Shown here piece by piece: positions 1-8,188 of a DNA stretch of 64,000 nt. The DNA lies in NCBI GenBank assembly GCA_937865685.1, contig CALMGU010000077.1:1-64000 (forward strand), written 5' to 3'. Origin of the DNA: an uncultured Alphaproteobacteria bacterium (GTDB lineage Bacteria; Pseudomonadota; Alphaproteobacteria; Micropepsales; Micropepsaceae). Position numbers and translations under genes: made by a program. How positions within the stretch are numbered: the first letter of the stretch is position 1; every line of letters starts with the position of its first letter. The notes under the pieces were generated by a model. That model was not told where the DNA came from, did not search any database, and was given only the letters and a program-made list of their open reading frames with translations.

Positions 1-113
1 ATCCGGTCTCGCTGATCTATCCCAGCCAGCGCCAGGAGCCGCTCAAATTGCGGGCCTTCCTGGATTTCGCGGTGCCGCGGCTGCGCAAGCGCCTGGGCTA
101 TCAAGCCGCGTGA
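1..113 (+). CDS. LysR-type transcriptional regulator, C-terminal end (cut by window start)
   Basis: The frame is open from the window edge to TGA at 111-113 and encodes 36 residues. The stretch SLIYPSQRQEPLKLRAFLDF is typical of the last strand and helix of a LysR substrate-binding domain, where a Y-P-S segment is followed by RAFxDF. Only the effector-domain tail is visible, so neither the DNA-binding domain nor the ligand can be judged. It reads towards the sugar dehydrogenase gene 165 bases downstream, but LysR regulators more often control divergent genes, so the link is only possible. Confidence 0.7.
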   Translation, partial: PVSLIYPSQRQEPLKLRAFLDFAVPRLRKRLGYQAA

Positions 114-188
114 TCGCGCGGAAATATTCCAGCACCGGCTCTGTGGTTGCGTCCGTCGTGGAGGGGCATCTTGAAAGGAAAATGGGGC

Positions 189-206
189 CGGTACATCTTT
201 GTACCG
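189..206. promoter_or_regulatory. Perfect 7-bp inverted repeat upstream of the sugar dehydrogenase
   Basis: CGGTACA, four bases, TGTACCG. A second short hairpin, CCCGT-TCCCC-ACGGG, follows at about 213-227. Both lie in the leader of the gene starting at 279. The first could be an operator for the adjacent LysR regulator or a leader hairpin; nothing decides between them. Confidence 0.35.
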
Positions 207-278
207 CGTAAGCCCGTTCCCCACGGGATTGCGGAGCGCGGCGCCATTCCGGTGCCCGCAACCCAAAGAGGACGGACC

Positions 279-1496
279 ATGAAATTCGCGATCGCGGCTT
301 CGCTTCTGGCGTTGGCGTCAACCCAGGCTTATGCGCAGATCAATGCGGGCGCGCAGAAGCCCGAAGCCGATATGCCCTTCAAACTGACCCAGGTCGCCAC
401 CTTCAACCTGCCCTGGCGGATGGCGTTCCTGCCCGACGGGCGGATGCTGGTGACGGAAAAGGTCGGGCCGGTCTGGCTGGTCACGCAGCAGGGCCAGAAA
501 TTCCCCGTCGCCAATGTGCCCGCCGTGGTTTATGGCGGGCAGGGCGGCATGCTGGGCGTGTTCCTGTCGCCCCATTACGCCACCGATCACAATGTCTATC
601 TCACCTATTCGGAGCCGGGCGAATATGGCTCCGGCCTGGCGCTGGCGCGGGCCAAGCTTTCGCTGACGGACAAGAGCGCCAGCCTGGACGGTCTGCAGGT
701 GATCTGGCGCGACCTGCCCACCGGCAAGGGCGGCCAGTTCGGCGCGCAGATCGCCTTTTCGCCGGACGGGCAATATCTCTATCTCACCGTGGGCGAACGT
801 CAGCGCATGACGCCCGCGCAGGATCCCAATACAGAGCTGGGCAAAATTCTGCGGCTGACGCTCGACGGCAAACCCGCGCCGGGCAATCCGATGGCGGGCA
901 AGACCGGCGCCGCGACGCGGCCCCTGATCGATCCGCCCCGCGATACCGAAGCGGCCAAGACCGCGCCCATCGTCAGCACTTATACGTTGAAAGGCCCCAA
1001 CCTGGCGCCGGCGGAAACCTGGAGCAGCGGGCATCGCACGCCCTACGGCCTGGCGTTCGGACCCGATGGCCGCTTGTGGGAAGCCGAGCATGGCCCGCGC
1101 GGCGGCGACGAGTTGAACCTGGTCGAACCGGGCAAGAATTACGGCTGGCCGCTGGTCTCCTATGCCGTCAATTACAATGGCGTGCCGATCCCCAGCCCCG
1201 ATGGCCGCAGCGATCTCACCAAGCCGGTGATCTATTGGACGCCGATCATCGCGCCGGGAAGCCTCACTTTCTACAAGGGCGCGATGTTCCCGCAATGGAA
1301 TGGCTCGGCCCTGATGGGAGGCATGGACAGCCAGGCCTTGTTCCGCATCACCTTCGACGGCAAGGGCGGCGCCAAGCCCGCCGAACGCTGGAGCGTGGGC
1401 AAGCGCATCCGCGACGTGGAAGTGGGCCCCGACGGTGCGCTGTGGCTCCTGGAAGACGACAAGGCCGGCGGCATGTTCAAGGTGACGCCGAAGTAG
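279..1496 (+). CDS. Exported PQQ-dependent aldose (sorbosone/glucose-type) sugar dehydrogenase
   Basis: The 405-residue product starts with a clear Sec leader ending TQAYAQ. I chose the ATG at 279, after an AAAGAGGA ribosome site at about 265-272, over in-frame upstream starts because the leader begins there. The mature part is a six-bladed propeller of the soluble aldose sugar dehydrogenase (YliI/Asd) family: LPWRMAFLPDGRMLVTEK, GGQGGMLGV, the SSGHRTPYGLAFGPDGRLWE strand and a GDELNLVEPGKNYGWP block carrying PQQ and calcium ligands. Such enzymes oxidise sugars in the periplasm and pass electrons to the respiratory chain. The length fits the family. The substrate cannot be told. Confidence 0.88.
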   Translation: MKFAIAASLLALASTQAYAQINAGAQKPEADMPFKLTQVATFNLPWRMAFLPDGRMLVTEKVGPVWLVTQQGQKFPVANVPAVVYGGQGGMLGVFLSPHYATDHNVYLTYSEPGEYGSGLALARAKLSLTDKSASLDGLQVIWRDLPTGKGGQFGAQIAFSPDGQYLYLTVGERQRMTPAQDPNTELGKILRLTLDGKPAPGNPMAGKTGAATRPLIDPPRDTEAAKTAPIVSTYTLKGPNLAPAETWSSGHRTPYGLAFGPDGRLWEAEHGPRGGDELNLVEPGKNYGWPLVSYAVNYNGVPIPSPDGRSDLTKPVIYWTPIIAPGSLTFYKGAMFPQWNGSALMGGMDSQALFRITFDGKGGAKPAERWSVGKRIRDVEVGPDGALWLLEDDKAGGMFKVTPK

Positions 1497-1525
1497 AGAG
1501 GAGCGGTGCGGCGTTAGCTGCATGA

Positions 1526-1579
1526 GCATGTCCGGTGGACATGCGAAAGCGACGAGCGCGGCGAGCACGAGCGAGCCGC
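1526..1579 (-). repeat. Dispersed two-hairpin element, copy 1
   Basis: Read on the minus strand: GCGGC, a 12-base loop TCGCTCGTGCTC, GCCGC (1579-1558), then a linker and the hairpin GCATGTCC-ACC-GGACATGC (1544-1526). The same order, loop and linker occur at 10797-10848 and 51307-51363 with different but still pairing arms. It lies between two genes and just upstream of a terminator. Confidence 0.7.
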
Positions 1580-1637
1580 AATGCGACCCGCAACTAACGC
1601 GCAAGCGAGGGTCGTGCGGAGGTGACGGCATGGTGAT

Positions 1638-1678
1638 ACGGGCCGGGCAGCCAGATCGGTTGTCCGGCCCGTGTTTTT
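1638..1678 (+). terminator. Rho-independent terminator
   Basis: A 12-bp stem (ACGGGCCGGGCA at 1638-1649 with TGTCCGGCCCGT at 1661-1672, one G-T pair) is followed by a run of five T at 1674-1678. It would end transcription from the sugar dehydrogenase after reading through the repeat. Confidence 0.8.
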
Positions 1679-1754
1679 AGATGCGGCAAGCCCCGTGATC
1701 GCCGCTCCAATTTCCGCTAATCTCGCCCCCGGAAACAGAGCAAAGGGGGCACGC

Positions 1755-2225
1755 ATGAAATCATTATTCGGTGTGACGGGCGCGCTGTTGTTGATGGCGG
1801 CGCCGATGGCCCATGCGGCCGATGCGGGCGTGGACGCCACGATACGCCAGGTGACCGAGGCTTTCGCCAAGCTCGACATGAAGGCGATCAAGGCTTTGCA
1901 TGTCGCGGCGCCCGCGATCAACGACGAATTCGCGCCCTTCCATTGGAGCGGGGCGAATGCATTCGACACCTGGGCTGCGGCGCTGGGCAAATCGGAAGCT
2001 GCCGAAGGGATCAGCGGCGGGCAGATGGCCATCAGCGCGCCGTCGCGTGAAGTGGTCTCAGGCGATCATGCCTATGTGGTCACGCCTGCGACCTATACCT
2101 TCAAACAGAAAGGCGTGACGATGCGCGAGACCGCGCAATTCACCTTCATCCTGAACAAGGAAGCATCGGGCTGGAAAATCGCGTCCTGGACCTGGACCAG
2201 CCCGGACCCGAAGCCGGTGCACTGA
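1755..2225 (+). CDS. Exported SnoaL/NTF2-like protein
   Basis: 156 residues from an ATG preceded by AAAGGGGG. A Sec leader (MKSLFGVTGALLLMAAPMAHA) is followed by one NTF2-like cone fold: an N-terminal helix (DATIRQVTEAFAKLDMKAIKALH), then strands ending TAQFTFILNKEASGWKIASWTW. The GWKIxSWTW ending is the usual last strand of SnoaL-like proteins. These folds serve as small-molecule isomerases, hydrolases or binding proteins, so function cannot be deduced. A second exported NTF2-like protein lies at 24534-25007. It has its own intergenic space and appears to be transcribed alone. Confidence 0.75.
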   Translation: MKSLFGVTGALLLMAAPMAHAADAGVDATIRQVTEAFAKLDMKAIKALHVAAPAINDEFAPFHWSGANAFDTWAAALGKSEAAEGISGGQMAISAPSREVVSGDHAYVVTPATYTFKQKGVTMRETAQFTFILNKEASGWKIASWTWTSPDPKPVH

Positions 2226-2243
2226 TCCTTCAAAACGCCATCT

Positions 2244-2768
2244 TCAAAATGGACGTTCGCCGCGCCAGTTGCCCGCCTGGGCATAGCGGCAGACCAGGAC
2301 CTCCTCGCGCTCGCCGGCGGCTTCGGCGCAGCCGACCTGGCGCGTATTGGCCCAGACCAGCTGGGTGTAATGGCCCACATCGGCGACGCGGCCGGTGATG
2401 CTGTTGTCGGGAAAGACGCCGGGGCGGAAATACTGCTTTTCCCGGATCCAGGCGCCCACCATGGCTTCGGGACCGAAATAGCCTTTGGTGCCCGCCCACA
2501 GATTTTCGCCTTCGGGGTTGCGGCGGTTTTCCGGCGCATGTTCGAAGCGGCCGGTGGTGGCGAGATAATCGGCCCAGCGTTGCGCCGATTGGGCCAGTGC
2601 CGGATTCCAGTTCAGCGGTTGAAGGCCCAGGCTCGCGCGCTCCTGATTGTGCGCGATCAGGATGCGCTCATCGATGCTGGTCTGCTCGCCGATCGCGCCC
2701 ATGAAGAAGGGTGTGGCGCACAGCATCGCGCCTGCCATGACCCGCGATTTCCAGCGCTCCTGCGCCAT
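2244..2768 (-). CDS. CAP/SCP-domain extracellular protein (PR-1 family)
   Basis: 174 residues with an N-terminal hydrophobic leader. The CAP domain is clear: HNQERASLG near the start, NWNPALAQSAQRWADYLA, then GENLWAG and the signature GHYTQLVWANTRQVGCA, ending with a VCRYAQAGNW strand. The conserved His of HNxxR and of GHYTQ form the usual metal-binding cavity. Bacterial CAP proteins are exported and of mostly unknown role. Length is normal for a single CAP domain. The stop is 18 bases from the convergent NTF2-like gene. Confidence 0.88.
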   Translation of the reverse strand: MAQERWKSRVMAGAMLCATPFFMGAIGEQTSIDERILIAHNQERASLGLQPLNWNPALAQSAQRWADYLATTGRFEHAPENRRNPEGENLWAGTKGYFGPEAMVGAWIREKQYFRPGVFPDNSITGRVADVGHYTQLVWANTRQVGCAEAAGEREEVLVCRYAQAGNWRGERPF

Positions 2769-2911
2769 GATGAGAGGCTCCCCGCGTTACGGCGGAAGTC
2801 TCCCAGCGTTGGGTTTCCAGGGCGTGGAAAGATCTGGTTAAGGTTTGGGCGAAGCGCGCGCTACAGTTTGATGCGCATTTATCGCGCATTTTACGGGACT
2901 GGCTTGTTCCG

Positions 2912-2934
2912 GGAAAACCGCATGGCGGTTTTCC
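2912..2934. terminator. Hairpin, possible terminator of the downstream minus-strand operon
   Basis: A perfect 10-bp stem GGAAAACCGC / GCGGTTTTCC with loop ATG lies 34 bases beyond the stop of the L,D-transpeptidase gene (minus strand). The A/T-rich base of the stem substitutes for a proper T tract, so terminator activity is probable rather than certain. Confidence 0.5.
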
Positions 2935-2967
2935 GTCAGACCCGCGGCAAATGAGATGAACGGCGCG

Positions 2968-3618
2968 TTAGCCTTGTTTGGCTTGCGGCTGCGGGACGAT
3001 GAAAACCGGATCGCCTTTCGCCATCACCGCGAAAAGTTTTTTGGCGAATTCCGGCGGCACGCCGACGCAGCCATGCGTGGCATAGCCTTCGCGGACATTG
3101 CTGCCATGGATCGCCACGCCGTCATCGGTGAGACGCAGCATATAGGGCATCGCCGCGTCGTAAGCGTGCGAATGATAGTCGGCGGATTTCTGCAGCACGG
3201 TGAAATCGCCGGTGGGCGTGGGCTTGCCGTCGGTGCCGTAAAGGATCACGGCGGAGCCGATCTCATGGCCGCCGCGAAATACCGACAGGATCTGATGGGC
3301 GAGATCCACGCGCACCCACATCGCGCCGCTTTTGGGAATGCGCTCTTCGTCCCAAACAAAGCTGCCGAACGTCATCGGGCCTTTGATGTTGAGCGCGCTC
3401 TTCACAATCTCTTCATGACCGCCGGGCAGTTTGAGGCGCGGATAATCGCTCGCGGCATACCAGATGCGGGTGCCGGGCGAATTTTCGGGGACATGTGCCA
3501 GAAGCGCGGCGGATTTGGCGTCGAGCGCGCCCCCAGGCGCGGCGGCGGGTTCTTTGGCGGCGGGCCACAGCATGATGCCGGCAAGGCTGACCAGCACCAC
3601 CAGGATCAGGCCGCGCAT
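2968..3618 (-). CDS. L,D-transpeptidase (YkuD domain), membrane anchored or exported
   Basis: 216 residues. After an N-terminal hydrophobic segment (RGLILVVLVSLAGIMLW) comes a YkuD catalytic domain: WVRVDLAHQILSVFRGG, then TPTGDFTVL, MLRLTDDGVAIHGSN and the catalytic block ATHGCVGVPPEFAKKLF, in which His and Cys of HGC are the active-site residues. Members make 3-3 peptidoglycan crosslinks, attach lipoproteins, or are bound to small envelope tasks. It starts four bases after the PEP-CTERM-like gene, so the two are surely co-transcribed. The usual Arg after GCV is replaced by Gly, a small departure from the SxGCIR consensus. Confidence 0.87.
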   Translation of the reverse strand: MRGLILVVLVSLAGIMLWPAAKEPAAAPGGALDAKSAALLAHVPENSPGTRIWYAASDYPRLKLPGGHEEIVKSALNIKGPMTFGSFVWDEERIPKSGAMWVRVDLAHQILSVFRGGHEIGSAVILYGTDGKPTPTGDFTVLQKSADYHSHAYDAAMPYMLRLTDDGVAIHGSNVREGYATHGCVGVPPEFAKKLFAVMAKGDPVFIVPQPQAKQG

Positions 3619-3622
3619 GGCG

Positions 3623-4246
3623 TTATCGGGCCGTCAGGCCGGGGCGCAAATGCGCGCGGCGGCGCATCGCCCAGCCCACGGCAAAGAAGCCCAGGATCAA
3701 CACCACCCAGGTTCCTGGTTCGGGAACGCCCGAGACCGGCGGATTGGTGGGCGGCGGCACGAAAGGCGGCCCGCCGGGTCCGCCAGGAATGAAACCATCG
3801 CCGGGACCGCCGGGAGGACTAAAGGGCAAGCCGAAAGGCGTGAAGCCGCCCGCCGGACCGCCGGGAAGTCCATCGGCGAGGCGAGAGCCGGGAAGCGCTG
3901 CGTCAGGCAATAGGCCAGGATCGGGAGGCGCGGCGCCGACGCCCGGATCGCGGTCGCGCACTTCGGACAGGACCCGTTCTTCGGGCCCCGCCTTGGCGAG
4001 TTTGGTCGGCAGCAGCGCGCCTTCGCGTTCGCCGGGCGAGCGGCCCGCGAACAGGGACAATGGATCGAGCAGGGTGGCGATGATGCCGTCCTTGCGCACT
4101 TTGCTGATGGCGGGACCGCCCCGCTCGGCCACCGCGACGAAGAACAGACAGACGAACAGGGCCGTCAGCAAAAGCGTGCGCTTCCACCGCCGGGCATGGC
4201 CATCCGCCTTGGGGGCGGAGGATTCATCCTGTTGCTGTTCTGTCAT
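3623..4246 (-). CDS. Pro/Gly-rich membrane protein with PEP-CTERM-type sorting tail
   Basis: 207 residues in three parts: a charged N-terminal tail with a transmembrane helix (about 25-43, TLLLTALFVCLFFVAVA), a long low-complexity stretch rich in Pro, Gly and Phe (about 100-170), and a C-terminal signal VPEPGTWVVLILGFFAVGWA followed by RRR. That ending matches the PEPxxWA variant of PEP-CTERM signals, thought to be processed by exosortase during export of surface or matrix proteins. An N-terminal helix with no obvious cleavage site is unusual for a substrate. It precedes the L,D-transpeptidase by four bases, suggesting a joint role in the envelope. No exosortase is in the window. Confidence 0.75.
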   Translation of the reverse strand: MTEQQQDESSAPKADGHARRWKRTLLLTALFVCLFFVAVAERGGPAISKVRKDGIIATLLDPLSLFAGRSPGEREGALLPTKLAKAGPEERVLSEVRDRDPGVGAAPPDPGLLPDAALPGSRLADGLPGGPAGGFTPFGLPFSPPGGPGDGFIPGGPGGPPFVPPPTNPPVSGVPEPGTWVVLILGFFAVGWAMRRRAHLRPGLTAR

Positions 4247-4653
4247 CGCGAAAAACGGGTTCCGAAAATGTCCCCAGCTCCATTCCGGGATCCATCATGC
4301 AAAAGCCATGCTCAGTGAGAGCCTGTACCAAATGCATGGTTAATCCGGCGATAAGGGTAGCGTATTTCGCAATTCTGCCAAGTCCGGTCAACTCTTTGTT
4401 TTAACGGAACTTTCGGCGCCGCTATGCGGCTGGGGCCGCGATCCGGCGCGCTTTCGCGGCAAAAGCGGGCTCTTTGCTTCAAAAGAAAGCGGGCGATCGT
4501 CAGGCGAAAGAAGCCGCCGGCGGGCGCATACGCTGTCGCGCGGCAAGGGCTCCATGAGAAATTCCCAATCGGGAAATCGGCCGGGTTCCGAATTGGCACA
4601 AAATCCGGGACATGCGCGTTTTTAGGCGGATGGGGCCTTTAACGGAGCACAAC
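4247..4653. other. Intergenic region, about 400 bases
   Basis: No convincing gene. It holds the promoters of the minus-strand PEP-CTERM operon and of the plus-strand secreted protein. A short inverted repeat, ATTTCCCGATTGGGAAT (minus sense), lies near 4561-4577. Open frames here are not supported by leaders, ribosome sites or domain sense. Confidence 0.5.
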
Positions 4654-4932
4654 ATGACTCTGGCAAAGAAACTTCTCACCGCCACCGCCCTGGCCGCAAC
4701 CATCGGGGTGACATTCGCCGCGCCTGCTTCGGCCTATGTCACCTGCAACCGCGAAGGCGATTGCTGGCACACCGACACGCGCATTCAATTTCCCGGCGTG
4801 ACCTTGTCGTTCCATGACGACAATTGGTGGGACCGCCATCGCCACGAGCGGCATTATTCCTGGCACGATCCCGACAATGATCACGATTGGCATCATGGCT
4901 ATTGGGATCATGGCGAGTGGCGCCGGATGTGA
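4654..4932 (+). CDS. Small secreted His/Trp/Asp-rich protein (CNxEGDCWH family)
   Basis: 92 residues from the ATG at 4654 after AACGGAG. A Sec leader ending ASA precedes AYVTCNREGDCWHTD, then a stretch dominated by His, Trp, Asp and Arg (WWDRHRHERHYSWHDPDNDH). It is a paralogue of the protein at 50696-50959: both have AYxxCNxEGDCWH right after the cleavage site and a GYW-x-G-W ending. The two cysteines could form a disulphide, and the His/Asp density suggests metal or acid buffering; that is inference. Confidence 0.75.
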   Translation: MTLAKKLLTATALAATIGVTFAAPASAYVTCNREGDCWHTDTRIQFPGVTLSFHDDNWWDRHRHERHYSWHDPDNDHDWHHGYWDHGEWRRM

Positions 4933-4954
4933 TGCAGGTCCATGCCCGCGAGCG

Positions 4955-5197
4955 ATGACGGATGACATGATCTGCGATGCCGAAAATCTGGCCGAGGAAA
5001 CCCCGCCCAGGCCGCCGCCGGTGACCATCGACGGCGCCTGGGAGCCTTGGTACGCGTGGCATCCGGTGAAGCTTTACATGTCGACGCAGCTGGCCTGGCT
5101 TTGCTGGATCCACCGGCGCGCCATTCACCGCTCCGGCATCGCGATGTGGGATTATACCGACCAGCCTGAACTGCACGCCGATCCCCCGATGGAATAG
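4955..5197 (+). CDS. Small protein of unknown function, Trp-rich
   Basis: 80 residues (MTDDMICDAENLAEE...). No signal peptide. The centre WEPWYAWHPVKLYMSTQLAWLCW is aromatic and may be a short membrane-surface helix; it is followed by IHRRAIHRSGIAMWDYTDQP. The start is uncertain: an alternative ATG lies at 4967 and no strong ribosome site precedes either. It follows the small secreted protein by 22 bases in the same direction, so they may be co-transcribed. I do not recognise the family. Confidence 0.55.
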   Translation: MTDDMICDAENLAEETPPRPPPVTIDGAWEPWYAWHPVKLYMSTQLAWLCWIHRRAIHRSGIAMWDYTDQPELHADPPME

Positions 5198-5220
5198 ACG
5201 GCGCCGCCTGGGCGTCTATT
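5193..5220. terminator. Bidirectional hairpin spanning two convergent stops
   Basis: AATAGACG (5193-5200) pairs with CGTCTATT (5213-5220) around a GC-rich loop. The stem includes the stop codon of the gene ending at 5197 and that of the gene ending at 5216 on the other strand. Confidence 0.6.
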
Positions 5221-6211
5221 TCACTTCCACCAGCTCGATCGCTTCGTGGCTGGGACCTTCGATGGTCACGGCGCGGGTGTCGCCGATGCGGAAAGCGTCT
5301 TTCAGGAATGTCACTTTCTCGGCCTTGAGCTTGGCGACCCAGGCATCGAGATCGGCAACGCCAAGCCCCACACTGTCCATCAGATGGCCGCGCGTCGGCG
5401 CCAGCGGCTTGTCCGTCTGGTTCATGTACCAGTTCATCGCCACATCGGAGAACATCACCCCCGCCACCGGATAGCGATACATGCCGTTCTTGGTCAGCGA
5501 CGGCCAGGTGACTTCGCCGCGCGGCACGTGGCAATTGGCTTCGGTATATTGTGGCGCGCCGGGGCGCGCGCGCGCCGCGGCGTTCAGGTGTTTCTGGTAC
5601 CAGAGCTGGGCGCAGATGGGCTCTTCCTGCCACATATGCACATGATTGAAACGTTCCGGATCGCTGAGACCTTCTTCCTCGATCAGGGCGCCGTCGGGAC
5701 CCATCAGATAAGCGAAGCCGGGACCGCCCTTGGGTTTGACTCCTTTGGCGATATTGTCGGCCATCTGCGCTCTGGTTTCGCCCAGGCCATAGACGCCGCC
5801 CATGCCGGGAAGCGTGTCGCTGCTGATCACCACCGAGCCGTCGCCCTGGCCCGTCCAGAGCGGGGCGAATGCAAAGCCTTGCGCTTGAAGGGCCGCGACC
5901 TTGGCGCGCTGGTCGGACGGGTTCCAGCCGAAATGCCAGAAGGCGGTGGACAGCGGATCGGCGTCTGGCGGCGCGGCCACCTTGTTGAACAGGATCAGCA
6001 CATGGGTGGGCGACAGGATGGCGGGATAACCCGCCCAGCTGGTGCGCGTGGTGGAGGGAAAAGCCTTCACATAGAAAGCGGCCGCCGCATCCGGATCGGT
6101 GCTGTTCAGCATCAGGTGATGGAAAGCCGGCGGCGGCAAAGGCGTTTGCGCCAGCGCGGGAGACGCCAAGAGTGCGAATGCGGCTGCGGCCGCGAATGTG
6201 CGCCGTGTCAT
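5216..6211 (-). CDS. Exported two-domain VOC (glyoxalase/bleomycin-resistance fold) protein
   Basis: 331 residues from the ATG at 6211, which begins a leader with twin arginines (MTRRTFAAAAAFALLASPALAQ). Two VOC modules follow: one from HHLMLNSTDPDAAAAFYVKAF to about residue 175, the other ending MDSVGLGVADLDAWVAKLKAEKVTFLKDAFRIGDTRAVTIEGPS. The phrase FNHVHMWQEEP between them is typical of exported lactoylglutathione-lyase-like proteins. VOC proteins hold a divalent metal and isomerise, cleave or bind small molecules; the substrate is unknown. Export of a VOC protein is less common than a cytosolic one. Confidence 0.8.
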   Translation of the reverse strand: MTRRTFAAAAAFALLASPALAQTPLPPPAFHHLMLNSTDPDAAAAFYVKAFPSTTRTSWAGYPAILSPTHVLILFNKVAAPPDADPLSTAFWHFGWNPSDQRAKVAALQAQGFAFAPLWTGQGDGSVVISSDTLPGMGGVYGLGETRAQMADNIAKGVKPKGGPGFAYLMGPDGALIEEEGLSDPERFNHVHMWQEEPICAQLWYQKHLNAAARARPGAPQYTEANCHVPRGEVTWPSLTKNGMYRYPVAGVMFSDVAMNWYMNQTDKPLAPTRGHLMDSVGLGVADLDAWVAKLKAEKVTFLKDAFRIGDTRAVTIEGPSHEAIELVEVK

Positions 6212-6269
6212 CCCGATACCCTTGGTCGAAGCGTCGCGGCATTGAGGCACAGCCGCTTGTGGCTTGCAA

Positions 6270-7958
6270 TCAGGCCGCGTGCGGCGCCTGCCGCGGCGGG
6301 GCGGCGCCTTCCTTCGCGGGCGCGGACCTCAGGCGCAAGATGGCGGTGGTGCCCGCATCCTCCACGCTTTCGAAGCCAAGGCTGCCGCCGAATCCGGCGG
6401 CCAGCGCATAACAGATCGACAAGCCCAGGCCCGTGCCCTGATTGTTGCGGATATAGGCGTGGCTGGCCTGGGTGAAGGGCTGGCCCAGCTTCCGCAAAAG
6501 CTCCTCGGGCATGCCGCAGCCATGGTCGCGAACCTTGAGCTCGACCGCTTCGGCGCCGCAAGGCGCGACGTCAATTTCGACGCGCCCGCCGGGATAGGAG
6601 AATTTGACGGCATTGCTGAGCAGGTTGATGGCAACCTGCTTGAGAGCCTGGCGGTCGGCGAATGCCGTGATCGTTTCGTCGCTGACGGCGAATTCGATCG
6701 CGACATTTCTTTTTTCCGCGTCGGGAGATACCAGCAGCATGGCTTCGCGGATCACCGGCTCGATCGCCAGCGCGCCGATGTCATATTCCTGCTTCTTGGC
6801 GTCCAGCTTGGACATCAGCAAAATGTCGTTGACGACATTGAGCAGGTGCCGGCCGCTGGCCAGGATGTCTTCGGTATATTCGGCGTATTTGCGGTGCCCC
6901 AGGGGTCCGAACAATTGATGCGTCAGCATTTCGGAAAAGCCGATGATCGCGTTCAAGGGCGTGCGCAATTCGTGGCTCATATTGGCGATGAACAGCGATT
7001 TGGCCTGGGCCGCCTGTTCGGCCACCAATGTCCTGTGGGTGAGGGCGGCGGTTTCGAACCGGCGCATCCGCCCCAAAATCCAGGCCCAGCCGCCCGCCAC
7101 CGCCGCGATCAGGGCCAGAGAGATGACGGCCAGGGCCCAAAGCAGCGGCAGCCTTTCGCCGAAAATGTCCTGCGAGATGCGCTTTTTCCATTGCAGCCCC
7201 AGTTTGGCGGAGAGGCCGGGAAAGCCGTCAAGCGCGATGCCGGCGGAATCGGCGGGAACGATGCGCGCCCCGGCAAGATTGAAGTCCCGGGTGATGCCGG
7301 AAAGAATCTCGGAATCGAAATTGAGAAAATAGACCAGCGACGCATAGGGCTTCGCGCCCCTGGGGCCGCCTTCCAGTCCGCTGGCGTTGACCGGCGCGAT
7401 GCTGAGGAACATCGGATGCCCGCGCATATTGACGAAGCCGCTCAAGGGCGAGCGGTGGCCGCTGCCCAGCGCGATGGCGCGCCTTGTGAGCCAGGTGAGA
7501 AATTGCAGCTCGCCCGGCGTGAGGTTGGTCAGGCCAGAGCGGGGCGAGAGATAGAGATACCGCAGCTCTCCGGTGCCGGTCAGCACCGCCGAACCGGTGA
7601 TGCCCGTCAGATTCTGCTGATAGGATCCCAGATGCGCATCGGCCCATGGAAGATCCAGCGGCGCCTTGGCGCGCTGATAGAGCTCGTCCCAATAGGCGTA
7701 GTCGCCATTGCTCTTGATGACCGGCGCGGTGGTGAAAAGAATCGCGGCCTTGGCGATGCGCTGTTCGGCCTCGAACTGGGCCGCGTCGGCCTGATGCGCG
7801 GACGAGCGCAGGATCAGATAACAGACATAGAAACAGGCGCCCAGGATCGCGGCCACCGGAATGGTGAGCGCCAGAATGGCGGAGCTGCCGGCAAAGGCGC
7901 TCCTGTCTCCATTCAGCACATTGCCGATCCAGCTTGTCCGCGCACTCATGCCCCTCAT
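6270..7958 (-). CDS. Membrane sensor histidine kinase with CHASE4-like periplasmic domain
   Basis: 562 residues. TM1 is about 27-50 and TM2 about 271-295. Between them lies a periplasmic region with NGDYAYWDELYQ, the mark of CHASE4 sensors. The cytoplasmic part has a HisKA helix with phosphoacceptor His329 in SLFIANMSHELRTPLNAIIG, then an ATPase domain with N box (NLLSNAVKF), G1 (DHGCGM) and G2 (GTGLGLSI). The FGP...YxxYxxDIxxSGxHLL pattern after the His is that of DivJ/PleC-type kinases, which act on DivK/PleD receivers. No receiver gene is adjacent. It is divergent from a second kinase at 8189. Confidence 0.9.
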   Translation of the reverse strand: MRGMSARTSWIGNVLNGDRSAFAGSSAILALTIPVAAILGACFYVCYLILRSSAHQADAAQFEAEQRIAKAAILFTTAPVIKSNGDYAYWDELYQRAKAPLDLPWADAHLGSYQQNLTGITGSAVLTGTGELRYLYLSPRSGLTNLTPGELQFLTWLTRRAIALGSGHRSPLSGFVNMRGHPMFLSIAPVNASGLEGGPRGAKPYASLVYFLNFDSEILSGITRDFNLAGARIVPADSAGIALDGFPGLSAKLGLQWKKRISQDIFGERLPLLWALAVISLALIAAVAGGWAWILGRMRRFETAALTHRTLVAEQAAQAKSLFIANMSHELRTPLNAIIGFSEMLTHQLFGPLGHRKYAEYTEDILASGRHLLNVVNDILLMSKLDAKKQEYDIGALAIEPVIREAMLLVSPDAEKRNVAIEFAVSDETITAFADRQALKQVAINLLSNAVKFSYPGGRVEIDVAPCGAEAVELKVRDHGCGMPEELLRKLGQPFTQASHAYIRNNQGTGLGLSICYALAAGFGGSLGFESVEDAGTTAILRLRSAPAKEGAAPPRQAPHAA

Positions 7959-8166
7959 CTTGCCGGGGACATTTTAACGCGCCGTATCCGCCGCGGTTTC
8001 CGGGCGGTGCGAATAGGTACAAGTTTAACGAATTCCGGCCGGATCCGGCGCGGATGGCCCCTCAATCGTTAAGACACCGTTGGCATTTGGCATCTACCCT
8101 TCCCATGTGCCCGAAGGATTCGGAGCACGCCGCGTACGCTTTTGCGCCCGCCGGGACTTGAACAAT

Positions 8167-8186
8167 GCCCGCCTGTGGAGGCGGGC
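8167..8186 (+). promoter_or_regulatory. Perfect hairpin that contains the ribosome-binding site of the next gene
   Basis: GCCCGCCT (8167-8174), loop GTGG, AGGCGGGC (8179-8186). The GGAGG at 8177-8181, seven bases before the ATG at 8189, is half in the loop and half in the stem, so folding would hide it. This suggests low or regulated translation of the kinase. Confidence 0.5.
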
Positions 8187-8188
8187 CG

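Noticed and set aside
4312-4599. A 95-residue minus-strand frame between the PEP-CTERM-like and secreted protein genes
   Set aside because: It has no ribosome site, no leader, an Arg/Pro-rich shadow composition and overlaps the promoter regions of both neighbours.
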